Shown here: positions 50,328 to 58,711 of the stretch, one piece after another | How the letters are laid out: every line of letters starts with the position of its first letter | Position numbering within the stretch: the first letter of the stretch is position 1 | From: JACVRW01 sp963821275 | GTDB lineage: Bacteria > Actinomycetota > Thermoleophilia > Solirubrobacterales > Thermoleophilaceae | Length of the DNA: 64,000 bases | Assembly (NCBI GenBank): GCA_963821275.1 | Contig: CAWGDF010000008.1 | Span: forward strand, 310,001-374,000 | Reading direction: 5' to 3' | Program-made: the position numbers and the translations under genes | Notes under the pieces: generated by a model | What the model was told of the DNA's origin: nothing | Databases searched by the model: none | The model's input: the letters and a program-made list of their open reading frames with translations, nothing else

Positions 50328-52285
50328 ACGTCGCGCTTGGAGCGGTCGCGCTGGCGGCGGCCCTCGGCCTGAGCGGCTATCTGTTCGGGCGCCGGGCCAA
50401 GCTGCTGGTCGGCCTCATCAGGATGGGCCGGCCCGCCGACCGCTCCGGCAACCTGCCGGCGCGCGCCCGCAACGAGGCCGAGATCGTCCTCGGGCAGCGG
50501 AAGCTCCTCCAGCGGCTGGGGCCCGGCCTGATGCACGCCCTGATCTTCTGGGGCTTCCTAGTGCTGGCCCCGACGATCGTCATCGCAATGATCGGCGCGG
50601 TGGACCGCGAGGCCACGCTGCCCTGGCTCGGGCACCAGGGCTGGTTCGCGCTGCTGGTGGACGTCTTCTGCGTGCTCGTGCTCGTCGGGGTGCTGTCAGC
50701 CCTGGGCATCCGCAAGCTGCAACGCCCGGCCCGCTTCCAGGGCAGCCACCTGGGCGAGGCCGACCTCATCCTGGCCCTGATCGCGGGCATTGTCACCACG
50801 CTCCTGCTCTGGCACGCGACGCGTATCGCGCTGGGCCTGAACGAGTGGCCGGCCGGCTGGTCCCCGGTGTCCGACGCGCTTTCGGGCCTCTTCGCCGACA
50901 ACTCCGTGACCGAGGTCCTGGAGCGGGTCTTCGTCTGGGCCCATGTCCTGCTGATCCTCAGCTTCCTCGCCTACCTGCCCCACTCCAAGCACCTCCACAT
51001 CGTCACCGCGGCGGTGAACGTGTTCTTCGCGAGCACGGCTCCGGGCGGGCACCTGGAGCGGCTGCACTTCGACGTTCCCGACGACGAGATGCGCTTCGGG
51101 GCCGGGACCGTGCCCGACCTCACTTGGAAGCAGACGCTCGACACCTTCTCCTGCACCGAGTGTGGGCGCTGCCAGGACGTGTGCCCCGCCTGGGCGACGG
51201 GCAAGGAGCTGTCGCCGAAGCTGCTCATCATGGCCCTGCGCGACCAGGTGTTCGAGGAGGGGCCGCCGCTGGTCCGTGGGGCCGAGGGCTTCGAGCCCTC
51301 CCCGCTCGTGCCCGAGGCGGTGACCGACAACGTCGTGTGGGATTGCGTGACCTGCGGCGCCTGCGTGCGCGAATGCCCGGTGTCGATCGAGCACGTCGAC
51401 CACATCGTGGACCTGCGCCGTCATCTCGTGATGATGGAGTCGCGCTTCCCGTCCGAGGCCGAGCCGATGCTGCGCGACGTCGAGCGGGCCGGCAACCCCT
51501 GGGGCAAGCCGCAGACCGAGCGCGCCGACTGGGCGGAGCGGCTCGGCGTGCGCGTCCTCGAGCCCGGCGACCCCCCTCCCGAGGTGCTCTACTGGGTCGG
51601 CTGCGCGGCCTCGTTCGACGAGCGGGCGCGGACCGCCGCCGAGTCGACCGCCAAGCTCCTGAAGGCGGCCGGCGTCGACTTCGCGATCCTCGGCCCGCGC
51701 GAGTCCTGCACCGGGGACCCGGCGCGGCGCATGGGCAACGAGTACCTGTTCCAGTCCTACGCCGAGCAGAACGTGGGCACGCTCAACGAGGCCGGGGTGA
51801 CCAAGGTCGTGGCGAGCTGCCCGCACTGCTTCAACACGATCGGCAACGAGTATCCGGACTTCGGCGGCAACTACGAGGTCGTCCACCACACCGAGCTGCT
51901 CGCGGAGCTGGTGCGCGAGGGGCGGCTCGAGCCCACCGGCGACGGCCGCGCCATCACCTACCACGACTCCTGCTACCTCGCGCGCCACAACGACGTCATG
52001 GCCGACCCGCGGGAGCTCGTGGCCGCGGTCGGAGAGCCGGTCGAGCTGGAGCGCAGCGGCAAGCGGACCTTCTGCTGCGGCGCCGGCGGCGCCCACATGT
52101 GGATGGAGGAGCGCGGCGGCAAGATCAACGAGGAGCGCGCTCGGCAGGCGGCCGAGACCGGCGCCGACACCCTGGCCGTCGCCTGCCCCTTCTGCACGGT
52201 GATGCTGGACGACGGCGTCCGCCAGCGCGGCGACGACATGCGCGTGGTGGACCTCTCCACGCTGCTGGCCGAGTCCCTGGAGTAG
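50324..52285 (+). CDS. Membrane-bound [4Fe-4S] CCG-domain oxidoreductase (DgcB/HdrD-like)
   Basis: About 653 residues. An N-terminal hydrophobic part carries around five membrane helices (for example LMHALIFWGFLVLAPTIVIA, LLVDVFCVLVLVGVLSALGI, VFVWAHVLLILSFLAYLP). Two ferredoxin clusters follow, CTECGRCQDVCP and CVTCGACVRECP. Then two CCG-type cysteine-rich domains hold ESCTGDPARRMGNEYLF, CPHCFNTIGNEYP, FCCGAGGAHMWM and CPFCTVMLDD. It should take electrons from EtfAB to the quinone pool, as in DgcB-type demethylation. The start is unclear: in-frame ATA 50324 is the only codon near AAAGGGGA, and the first ATG is 35 residues in and would lose a helix. Confidence 0.85.
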   Translation: MDVALGAVALAAALGLSGYLFGRRAKLLVGLIRMGRPADRSGNLPARARNEAEIVLGQRKLLQRLGPGLMHALIFWGFLVLAPTIVIAMIGAVDREATLPWLGHQGWFALLVDVFCVLVLVGVLSALGIRKLQRPARFQGSHLGEADLILALIAGIVTTLLLWHATRIALGLNEWPAGWSPVSDALSGLFADNSVTEVLERVFVWAHVLLILSFLAYLPHSKHLHIVTAAVNVFFASTAPGGHLERLHFDVPDDEMRFGAGTVPDLTWKQTLDTFSCTECGRCQDVCPAWATGKELSPKLLIMALRDQVFEEGPPLVRGAEGFEPSPLVPEAVTDNVVWDCVTCGACVRECPVSIEHVDHIVDLRRHLVMMESRFPSEAEPMLRDVERAGNPWGKPQTERADWAERLGVRVLEPGDPPPEVLYWVGCAASFDERARTAAESTAKLLKAAGVDFAILGPRESCTGDPARRMGNEYLFQSYAEQNVGTLNEAGVTKVVASCPHCFNTIGNEYPDFGGNYEVVHHTELLAELVREGRLEPTGDGRAITYHDSCYLARHNDVMADPRELVAAVGEPVELERSGKRTFCCGAGGAHMWMEERGGKINEERARQAAETGADTLAVACPFCTVMLDDGVRQRGDDMRVVDLSTLLAESLE

Positions 52286-52288
52286 TCG

Positions 52289-53158
52289 CTACGGGAGCTC
52301 GGGCAGCGAGGCGAGCCATGCGCTGCGGCCGCCCTCCTCGTCCCAGACCACCGGGAAGTAGGACTCGTCCAGCGAGAGGTCGCCGCGGCGCCGGTAGCGC
52401 GAGTAGATGAGGTCGGTCTCGCGGGGATGGAAGCGGGTCTCCTCGGGGACGAGGTGCGAGACCAGCGCCCGGCGCTCCCGGGTTGCCTCGTTGGGGCCCG
52501 AGCCGTGGAAGGTGAGCGAGTGGTGGAAGGCGCAGCCGCCGGCCTTGACCTCCACCGGCACGCGCTCGGGCTTCACGCCCTCGGGCGTGGCGGCGGCCAG
52601 CGGCGCCAGCCAGTCGTCGGGGGCGTGGAAGCTGGCGCGATCCGGAGGCACCCGGGGCCAGCGATGCGAGCCGCGGATGTACTCGATCGTGCCGCCCTGC
52701 GCCTGGGTGTCGTCCAGGGCGACCCAGCAGGTGATCATCTCCGCCGGCACGAGGTAGCCGGCGTAGGAGCCGTCCTGGTGCAGGCCCAGCGAGCGGGCGC
52801 CGGGCGGCTTCCAGAGGCAGTTGTCCTGCAGCATGCGGGTGCCGCGGTAACCCATCAGCTGCGCGGCGAGGCGACCCGTGCGCTCACTCAGGACCTGGGC
52901 GGCGATCACGTCGTCCGCGCGCCAGCCGTTGCAGATCTGCCGGGTCACGTCGTCCGGGTCGCGCCCGGCCTTCCAGTTGACCTCGTCGGGCGCGATGCCG
53001 GTGGCGTAATCGCCCTCGAACAGGGCGGCGAAGCGCTGGCGCAGCACCTCGATGGCACCCGGTGAGAGCAGCCCTTCCTCGACAATCAGGAAGCCGTCGC
53101 GCTGGAAGCTCTCGACCTGCTCGTCGGTGAAGCGCTCGAGAACCGTGGCGGTCGCCAT
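52289..53158 (-). CDS. Phytanoyl-CoA dioxygenase (PhyH)-family protein
   Basis: The 289-residue Fe(II)/2-oxoglutarate dioxygenase homologue has the metal triad His-x-Asp in SLGLHQDGSYAGYL and the distal His in GCAFHHSLTFHGSGPN, with RERRALVSHLVPE for 2-oxoglutarate binding. Length is normal for the family. It converges on the membrane iron-sulfur gene and diverges from the FchA-like gene. PhyH enzymes hydroxylate diverse small molecules; a substrate among quaternary amines is only a guess. Confidence 0.88.
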   Translation of the reverse strand: MATATVLERFTDEQVESFQRDGFLIVEEGLLSPGAIEVLRQRFAALFEGDYATGIAPDEVNWKAGRDPDDVTRQICNGWRADDVIAAQVLSERTGRLAAQLMGYRGTRMLQDNCLWKPPGARSLGLHQDGSYAGYLVPAEMITCWVALDDTQAQGGTIEYIRGSHRWPRVPPDRASFHAPDDWLAPLAAATPEGVKPERVPVEVKAGGCAFHHSLTFHGSGPNEATRERRALVSHLVPEETRFHPRETDLIYSRYRRRGDLSLDESYFPVVWDEEGGRSAWLASLPELP

Positions 53159-53193
53159 CGTCCGTGAGAGTATCGGCGTCTACGATCGCCGCC

Positions 53194-53745
53194 GTGAACG
53201 GTCTCTCCCAGCAGCCCCTGGCCCGGTTCCTCGATGACGTGGCCTCCACCCGGCCCGCGCCCGGCGGCGGCTCCTCGTCGGCGGTGACCGTCGCGCTGGC
53301 GGCGGCGCTGGTGGAGATGGCGGCCGGGATCTCGGGGGGCGACCCCGAGCGCGAGGGCCGGGCCCGCACGCTGCGCGCTGCCGCCCTCGAGCTGGCCGAG
53401 CGCGACCTGACGTCCTACGAGACGGTGTTCGACGCTTTGCGCCTTCCGCAGGACGACCCGGAGCGCCCCGAGCGCGTCGAGGCGGCGCTGGAGGAGGCCA
53501 GCCGGCCGCCGGCCGAGATCGCCGAGGCCGCGGCGGAGATCGCCGAGCTCGGGGCGGCGGTGGCGAACGCTGCTGGCCCCAGCGTCCGGGGCGACGCGCT
53601 CGCCGGATGCCTGCTGGCAGAGGCTGCCGCCGCGGCCGCCGCGACGCTGGTCGAGATAAACCTCGAGCGCCGGTCCGACCATCCTCTGCGTGAGCGCGCC
53701 CGGGAGGCGCGGCGGCGGGCCGGGGAGGCCCGGGCCCACGACTAG
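53194..53745 (+). CDS. fchA: Methenyltetrahydrofolate cyclohydrolase / FTCD-cyclodeaminase family
   Basis: The 183-residue protein begins VNGLSQQPLARFLDDVASTR and carries PAPGGGSSSAVTVALAAALV, the signature of the FTCD cyclodeaminase/cyclohydrolase domain. A helical ALEEASRPPAEIAEAAAEIA and a closing helix follow. It converts methenyl-THF to 10-formyl-THF, connecting methylene groups with Fhs. GTG 53194 is preferred over GTG 53164, as the latter is only 5 bases from the divergent PhyH start. The stop lies within a palindrome shared with the convergent MoeA gene. Confidence 0.85.
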   Translation: MNGLSQQPLARFLDDVASTRPAPGGGSSSAVTVALAAALVEMAAGISGGDPEREGRARTLRAAALELAERDLTSYETVFDALRLPQDDPERPERVEAALEEASRPPAEIAEAAAEIAELGAAVANAAGPSVRGDALAGCLLAEAAAAAAATLVEINLERRSDHPLRERAREARRRAGEARAHD

Positions 53746-53757
53746 GGCGGCGCCCTA
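53743..53757. terminator. Palindrome containing both convergent stop codons
   Basis: TAGGGCG-G-CGCCCTA is a 7-bp perfect inverted repeat. Its left end is the fchA stop TAG and its right end is the complement of the MoeA2 stop TAG, so both genes end within a 15-base hairpin. It may act as a short bidirectional terminator. Confidence 0.45.
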
Positions 53758-55671
53758 AACGATCCGACGGCCCATCTCGGCCGTGTCGTAGCCGCCCAGC
53801 CCGTCCACCGCGGCCTTGAACGCCGGTGAGGCCAGCAGCGACCAGAGCGGCGTCAGCAGAGGATGATCCACGGTCTCCCGCTCGAGCACGAGGTCGTAGG
53901 GCTCCCGGGCGACGGGGACGAAGTCGAGCCCGAATGCGCGCGCCGCCGCCAGCACGCCCAGGCCGCAGTCAGCACGCCCGGCGGCCACCGCGGCGGCCAC
54001 GGCCAGGTGGGTGTGCTCCTCGCGGTCGTAGCCCCGCACCGCCTCGGGGCCGATACCCGCCTGCGACAGCTCGTGATCGAGCAGCACCCGTGTGCCCGCG
54101 CCGCGCTGCCGGTTGACGTAGCGCACCCCGGACGTCGCCAGATCGGCCACGCCGGTGAGGCCCAGCGGGTTGCCCGGCGCCACGATCAGCCCCTGCTCAC
54201 GGTGCACCAGACGGATCACGGCCAGGTCGCGCCCGGGGAGAACCCGCTCCACGAACGGCAGCGTGTAGGCGCCGCTCTCCGGGTCGAGCAGGTGGGAGCC
54301 GGCCAGGTGACAGAGCCCGTCGCGGAGCGCGGCCAGGCCCCCCAGGGAGCCGGCGTTGGTGGAGGCCAGGGTCACCGTGGGGTCGTCGGCCCGCAGGCGC
54401 GAGGCCGCGAGGTCCAGCACGAGGTCGTGCGAGCCGATCGCCACGATGGTGCGCTCGAGGTCCTCCGGCGACCGCAGCAGGTCGACCTCGACGTCCTCGC
54501 CGGCGTGGTGGCCCTCCTGGTCGGCGCGAACCTGCAGCAGGCCGTCGGCCCGCAGCAGCGAGGTGAGGATGCCGGCGCCGCGGGCGAGCGGCGTGACCAC
54601 GAGCCGGTCCCCGACCCGGCCCAGGCGCACACGCACCCAGTCGTCGGTCCCCATCGCCGACGCCAGCTTGCGGGCCAGCCGGGCGCGCACCCGCGGGCGC
54701 CGCGCCGGGCCGGCGCCCTCCAGCGCGCTGAGCAGGGGCGCGGCGAAGATGTCGAAGGTGAGCGCGGCCGACACCGGATAGCCGGGCACGCCGATCACCG
54801 GCGTGGCCTCCACCACACCCAACACCACCGGGTGCCCGGGCTTCACCGCCACGCCGTGCACGGCCAGACGGCCGCTCCGTTCCACGACCGCGGCGGTGTA
54901 GTCATCCCGCCCGGCCGAGGAGCCCGCGCCGATCAGCACCAGGTCGGCCCAAGCGGCCGCTTCCCGCACCGCCGCAGCGATCACGTCGGGGTCATCCGGG
55001 GTGATCGGCAGCCGCCGGGCCTCGCAACCCGCCGCCTCGGCCTGCAGGGCGAGCATCAGCGAGTTGGTGTCCGGGATCTGGCCAGGGCCGGGCGCCTCGC
55101 CCAGCGGGCGCAGCTCGTCTCCGGTCGGCAGCACGGCCACCCGCGGCGCCCGCCGCACCGCCACGTCGGTCGCGCCGGAGGCTCCGATGGCGGCCAGGTC
55201 CACGGCCCGCAGGCGGTGGCCCTCCGGGAGCAGCAGCTCGGTCGCGGTCACGTCCTCACCGATCGAGCGCACGTGCTGGTAGGGGGAGGCGGCGGCCCGG
55301 ATCTCAGCGGCGCCGTCGGCGAAGTGAACGTGCTCGCGCATGATCACGGCGTCGTAGCCGCCCTCGAGCGGATCGCCGGTGTCCACGACCTCGTAGGCCT
55401 CTGGAGCGAGCGAGACTGGATAGCTCTCACCCGCGCCCACGGTGTCCTCGGCCCGCACCGCTATGCCGTCCATGGCCGCGGCGTCGAAGGGGGGCGAGGA
55501 GCGGCCCGCCCACACGGGCTCCGCGGTCACCCGCCCCGCGGCCTGCTCCAGGGGGAGCCGCACCACCGGGAGCCGTTCCGGGCACTCGGTCGCGCGGCGC
55601 GCCTCGGCCCAGCGCTCGAAGGCCGCGTCGAGCGGCACGTCGTGCAGGAAGTGGCGCCCGCCCGTCGTCAC
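53755..55671 (-). CDS. MoeA-type molybdotransferase fused to a periplasmic-binding-type domain
   Basis: The 638-residue protein. Residues up to about 400 are MoeA: SSPPFDAAAMDGIAVRAEDT, DAVIMREHVHF, PRVAVLPTGDELRPLGEAPG, ADLVLIGAGSSAGRDDYTAA and VIGVPGYPVSAALTFDIF. The C-terminal about 220 residues form a LysR-substrate-like binding domain: HDLVLDLAASRLRAD, REQGLIVAPGNPLGLTGVAD and RYVNRQRGAGTRVLLDHELS. Such fusions occur in tungsten/molybdenum cofactor clusters. The GTG overlaps the stop of MoeA1. It would insert the metal into molybdopterin, with the extra domain perhaps sensing a ligand. Confidence 0.88.
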   Translation of the reverse strand: MTTGGRHFLHDVPLDAAFERWAEARRATECPERLPVVRLPLEQAAGRVTAEPVWAGRSSPPFDAAAMDGIAVRAEDTVGAGESYPVSLAPEAYEVVDTGDPLEGGYDAVIMREHVHFADGAAEIRAAASPYQHVRSIGEDVTATELLLPEGHRLRAVDLAAIGASGATDVAVRRAPRVAVLPTGDELRPLGEAPGPGQIPDTNSLMLALQAEAAGCEARRLPITPDDPDVIAAAVREAAAWADLVLIGAGSSAGRDDYTAAVVERSGRLAVHGVAVKPGHPVVLGVVEATPVIGVPGYPVSAALTFDIFAAPLLSALEGAGPARRPRVRARLARKLASAMGTDDWVRVRLGRVGDRLVVTPLARGAGILTSLLRADGLLQVRADQEGHHAGEDVEVDLLRSPEDLERTIVAIGSHDLVLDLAASRLRADDPTVTLASTNAGSLGGLAALRDGLCHLAGSHLLDPESGAYTLPFVERVLPGRDLAVIRLVHREQGLIVAPGNPLGLTGVADLATSGVRYVNRQRGAGTRVLLDHELSQAGIGPEAVRGYDREEHTHLAVAAAVAAGRADCGLGVLAAARAFGLDFVPVAREPYDLVLERETVDHPLLTPLWSLLASPAFKAAVDGLGGYDTAEMGRRIV

Positions 55672-56897
55672 CCGTACAGCTCCACCTGGACCTCGGCGCC
55701 CGCGTAGAGGCCGCCCGCGTCCTCGTCGACGCGCACGAAGCCGTCGGCGCTCACCAGAGGCGACAGGAGCGCCGAGCGGCCGAAGACCGGTAGCGCCAGG
55801 TCTCCCTCGAGCCGGACCTGCACCACGTCGTAGCGCCCGGCCGCGGACGGCACGTCGCGTTCCAGGCGGGCACTCACAGTCCGCGAAGGGGGAGGGCTGA
55901 CGCAGCCTCCCACGCGTCGTACCACGTCCATGCCCAGCAGCCGGAACACCACCAGGGCCGACTGCGGGTTGCCGGGAAGGCCGATCAGCGGGACCTCGCC
56001 CGCCTCGGCCAACAGCGTGGGCTTGCCGGGCTTGAGGCGCAGACCGTGACACCAGATCCCAGGAGGCCCGAGCGAGGCGACGGCGGCGGCCGTGGAGTCC
56101 CGCGCCCCCACGGACGAGCCGGCCGACACCACCACGACGTCGGCCACGGCGACGGCCTCCTCGAGCGCGGTCCGCAGCCGCTCGCGGTCGTCGGGCACGA
56201 TGCCGCGGAGCTCCGGCTGCCCGCCCGCCTCCTCCACCAGTGCGGCGAGACCGGCGGAGGTGGAGTCACGCACCCGGCCCGCGGGGGGCCGCTCGGCCGC
56301 GGGCACCAGCTCATCGCCGGTGGAGAGGATGGCCACCCGGGGGCGCGCGTACACCTGCACGCGCGTGACGCCGGCGCCGGTCAGCAGGGCCAGCTCCTGG
56401 GCGCGCAGGGGCCGTCCGGCGGCGGCGACGCGAGCACCCGCGGCGCGGTCCTCGTCCGGGCGCACGACACCGTCCCCCGGCGCGGCGGGACGGTTGATCT
56501 CGATCGAGCCCGGCATGGTCTCGGCCGTGTGCTCGACCATCACGACTGCGTCGGCGTCGCGCGGCAGGGCGCCCCCGGTGGCGATGCCCAGCGCCCCGCC
56601 CGCCGGCAGCGGGATCTCGGGAGCGACGCCCATCGGGACGCTTCCATGCAGGTCGAGCAGCGTGGGGAGCCCCTCAGAGGCCCCGAAGGTGTCTCGCGCG
56701 CGGACCGCGTAGCCGTCCACGCTTGCGCGCGCGAAGCCGGGCAGGTCGCCGGCCGCGGTCACGTCGTCGACGAGCACCCGGCCGCGGGCCTGCGCGGTCT
56801 CCACCTGCTCGGGGGCGGTCCGGCGCATGGGGCGAAAGCCGTCGAGCGCCTCCGAGACCCGGCGGACGGTGAAGAACTCTCGTGTCCCGGAGCTCAA
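55668..56897 (-). CDS. moeA: MoeA-type molybdopterin molybdotransferase
   Basis: The 409-residue protein has GFARASVDGYAVRARDTFGA, ATGGALPRDADAVVMVEHTA, PRVAILSTGDELVPAAERPP, VADVVVVSAGSSVGARDSTA and PLIGLPGNPQSALVVFRLLG, the MoeA core. It ligates molybdate or tungstate to adenylated molybdopterin. The TTG 56897 start overlaps the AOR stop. It is the first of two tandem MoeA genes; paired paralogues may serve the same cofactor or distinguish Mo from W. Confidence 0.88.
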   Translation of the reverse strand: MSSGTREFFTVRRVSEALDGFRPMRRTAPEQVETAQARGRVLVDDVTAAGDLPGFARASVDGYAVRARDTFGASEGLPTLLDLHGSVPMGVAPEIPLPAGGALGIATGGALPRDADAVVMVEHTAETMPGSIEINRPAAPGDGVVRPDEDRAAGARVAAAGRPLRAQELALLTGAGVTRVQVYARPRVAILSTGDELVPAAERPPAGRVRDSTSAGLAALVEEAGGQPELRGIVPDDRERLRTALEEAVAVADVVVVSAGSSVGARDSTAAAVASLGPPGIWCHGLRLKPGKPTLLAEAGEVPLIGLPGNPQSALVVFRLLGMDVVRRVGGCVSPPPSRTVSARLERDVPSAAGRYDVVQVRLEGDLALPVFGRSALLSPLVSADGFVRVDEDAGGLYAGAEVQVELYG

Positions 56898-58711
56898 GTG
56901 GCGATGGCGTCGAGCCGATCCAGATCCAGCTCGGCGAGGGTCGCGGGCAGGGGGCGGCCGCTCGGATCGAGGCCGCGCCGGTCGTAGTAGGCGTCGATCA
57001 TCGCGGTGAGCCGGTCCGGGGTGAGCGCGGCCTTGCGGCCCGAGGAGAGCTCGAGCGGCTCGGCGAGAAAGCGCTCCGGTAGCCAGTCCTCCTCGCGGGT
57101 CCAGCCCTCGCGCAGGTTGTATAGGCGCTTGGCCAGCACGATGCGCCGCGCGGTCGCGCGCAGCTCCTCGCCATCGACGTCCCAGCCGGTGATCGGGCGC
57201 AGCAGGTCGGCCCAGTCGGGGAAGGGGTCCTCGAAGACCCCGCGCAGGAACTTGCACAGGATGAGCGAGTCCATCACGGCCGCCCGGTCCTCGGTCTCCA
57301 CCGCGGCCGCGACGTGGCCCTCGCCTCCCGACAGCCGGTCGAGGTCCCCGGAGAGGTCGGCCTCGTAGGCGCCGGATCGGTTGTGGTCGGCGCCGCGGGC
57401 GTTCACGGCCAGACCGAGCGCCATGGCGTGCAGCGTGCGCGGCTCGTAGCCGGGAAGCTCGAGGCCCTTCACGTGCGGCGCGAAGGCCTCGGCGTCGCCG
57501 CCGACGGTCGCCGCGGCGCGTCGCGACCCCTCGGCCAAGAGCTCCCCCAGTCCCTCGCGGGCCCCGATCTCCTCGAGCGCCCTCAGCATCGCGCCGGCGT
57601 CTCCGAAGCGCAGCCACGGCGCGTCGATCAGGCCCTCCTCGGCGCACTCCATGGCCCAGGCGATCGTCCCTCCGGCGGAGATCGTGTCCACCCCCAGCTC
57701 GTCGCAGCGGGCGCTGGCCTCGAGCACCGAGTCGGGATCGGACACGCCGCAGAGCGGCCCGAGCGCGAACACGTTCTCGTACTCCACCCGTGTCTGGCGG
57801 CCGCCGGGGGCGGCGTAGATGTGCTCGCAGCCGATGGTGCAGGAGGCGCAATAGTCGCGCGCGACCTCACGCATCTCCTGCAGGTCCTCCGCCGCCAGGC
57901 GGGGCGCCTCCTCGAAGCTCGCCTCCCGGAAGTTGCGCGTGGGCAGCGTGGAGATCGCATTGAACGAGAGGAGGTTGGCCAGGGTGCCGAGCTCGCGGTA
58001 CTTTGCGGTCGCGGGCCCGAACGAGCGCTCGCGCAGCTCCCGGGCCGCCTGCAGCACGCGCTCCGGGTCGGCCAGAGGGGCCTTTACCCCCGCGCTCCGC
58101 ACGGCCACGGCCTTCACCCGCTTGGAGCCCAGCACGGCACCCAGCCCGCCGCGCCCGGCGTGGCGGCCGTCGTGCGACACCGTCGCGTAGCGCACGAGTC
58201 GCTCGCCGGCGGGGCCGATGGCCGCCACCCGCCAGCCGGCGCCCCAGCGCTCGCGCAGGCGGGACTCCGCCTGGTCGGCCGCCAGCCCCCACAGGTCCCC
58301 CGCGGGCTCGAGCCGGGGTCCGTCGCGGTCCACGAGCAGAACCGAGGGCTCCTCGCAGGCCCCGCGGATGACCAGGGCGTCGTGTCCGGTGAGCTTGCCG
58401 GCGATCGCAAAGTGACTCGAGGCCAGCGCATCGTTCAGCAGACCGGTGAGCGGCGACTTCGACACCACGGCGAACTTGGCGCTGGTGGTCAGCGGCGTGC
58501 CCACGAGCGGCGAGAAGACGAAGGCCAGCGGCGCCTCGGGCGCTAGCGGCTCCACCTGCGGCGGGGCGAGCCGGTGCATCAGCCAAGCGCCCAGGCCGGC
58601 GCCGCCGATGCAGCTACGCAGCACGTCCTCGGGCAGCGGCAGCGTCTCCGCCGAGCCGTCGCCGGCGTCGACCACCAGGGCCCGCCCGAAATAGCCGCCG
58701 GGGGTAGTCAC
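56894..58711 (-). CDS. Aldehyde:ferredoxin oxidoreductase family, tungsten-type
   Basis: The 605-residue protein has the AOR N-domain (ALVVDAGDGSAETLPLPEDV, SCIGGAGLGAWLMHRLAP) and cysteine ligands C288-x2-C291-x3-C295 in YCASCTIGCEHIY, with the distal C486 in ILCKFLRG, together binding one [4Fe-4S] cluster near the pterin. It oxidises aldehydes to acids using a tungstopterin. The GTG 58711 overlaps the pabBC stop. The operon supplies both MoeA proteins and MobA/MoaD. Formaldehyde or an aldehyde from oxidative demethylation would be a fitting substrate, not shown here. Confidence 0.9.
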   Translation of the reverse strand: MTTPGGYFGRALVVDAGDGSAETLPLPEDVLRSCIGGAGLGAWLMHRLAPPQVEPLAPEAPLAFVFSPLVGTPLTTSAKFAVVSKSPLTGLLNDALASSHFAIAGKLTGHDALVIRGACEEPSVLLVDRDGPRLEPAGDLWGLAADQAESRLRERWGAGWRVAAIGPAGERLVRYATVSHDGRHAGRGGLGAVLGSKRVKAVAVRSAGVKAPLADPERVLQAARELRERSFGPATAKYRELGTLANLLSFNAISTLPTRNFREASFEEAPRLAAEDLQEMREVARDYCASCTIGCEHIYAAPGGRQTRVEYENVFALGPLCGVSDPDSVLEASARCDELGVDTISAGGTIAWAMECAEEGLIDAPWLRFGDAGAMLRALEEIGAREGLGELLAEGSRRAAATVGGDAEAFAPHVKGLELPGYEPRTLHAMALGLAVNARGADHNRSGAYEADLSGDLDRLSGGEGHVAAAVETEDRAAVMDSLILCKFLRGVFEDPFPDWADLLRPITGWDVDGEELRATARRIVLAKRLYNLREGWTREEDWLPERFLAEPLELSSGRKAALTPDRLTAMIDAYYDRRGLDPSGRPLPATLAELDLDRLDAIAT

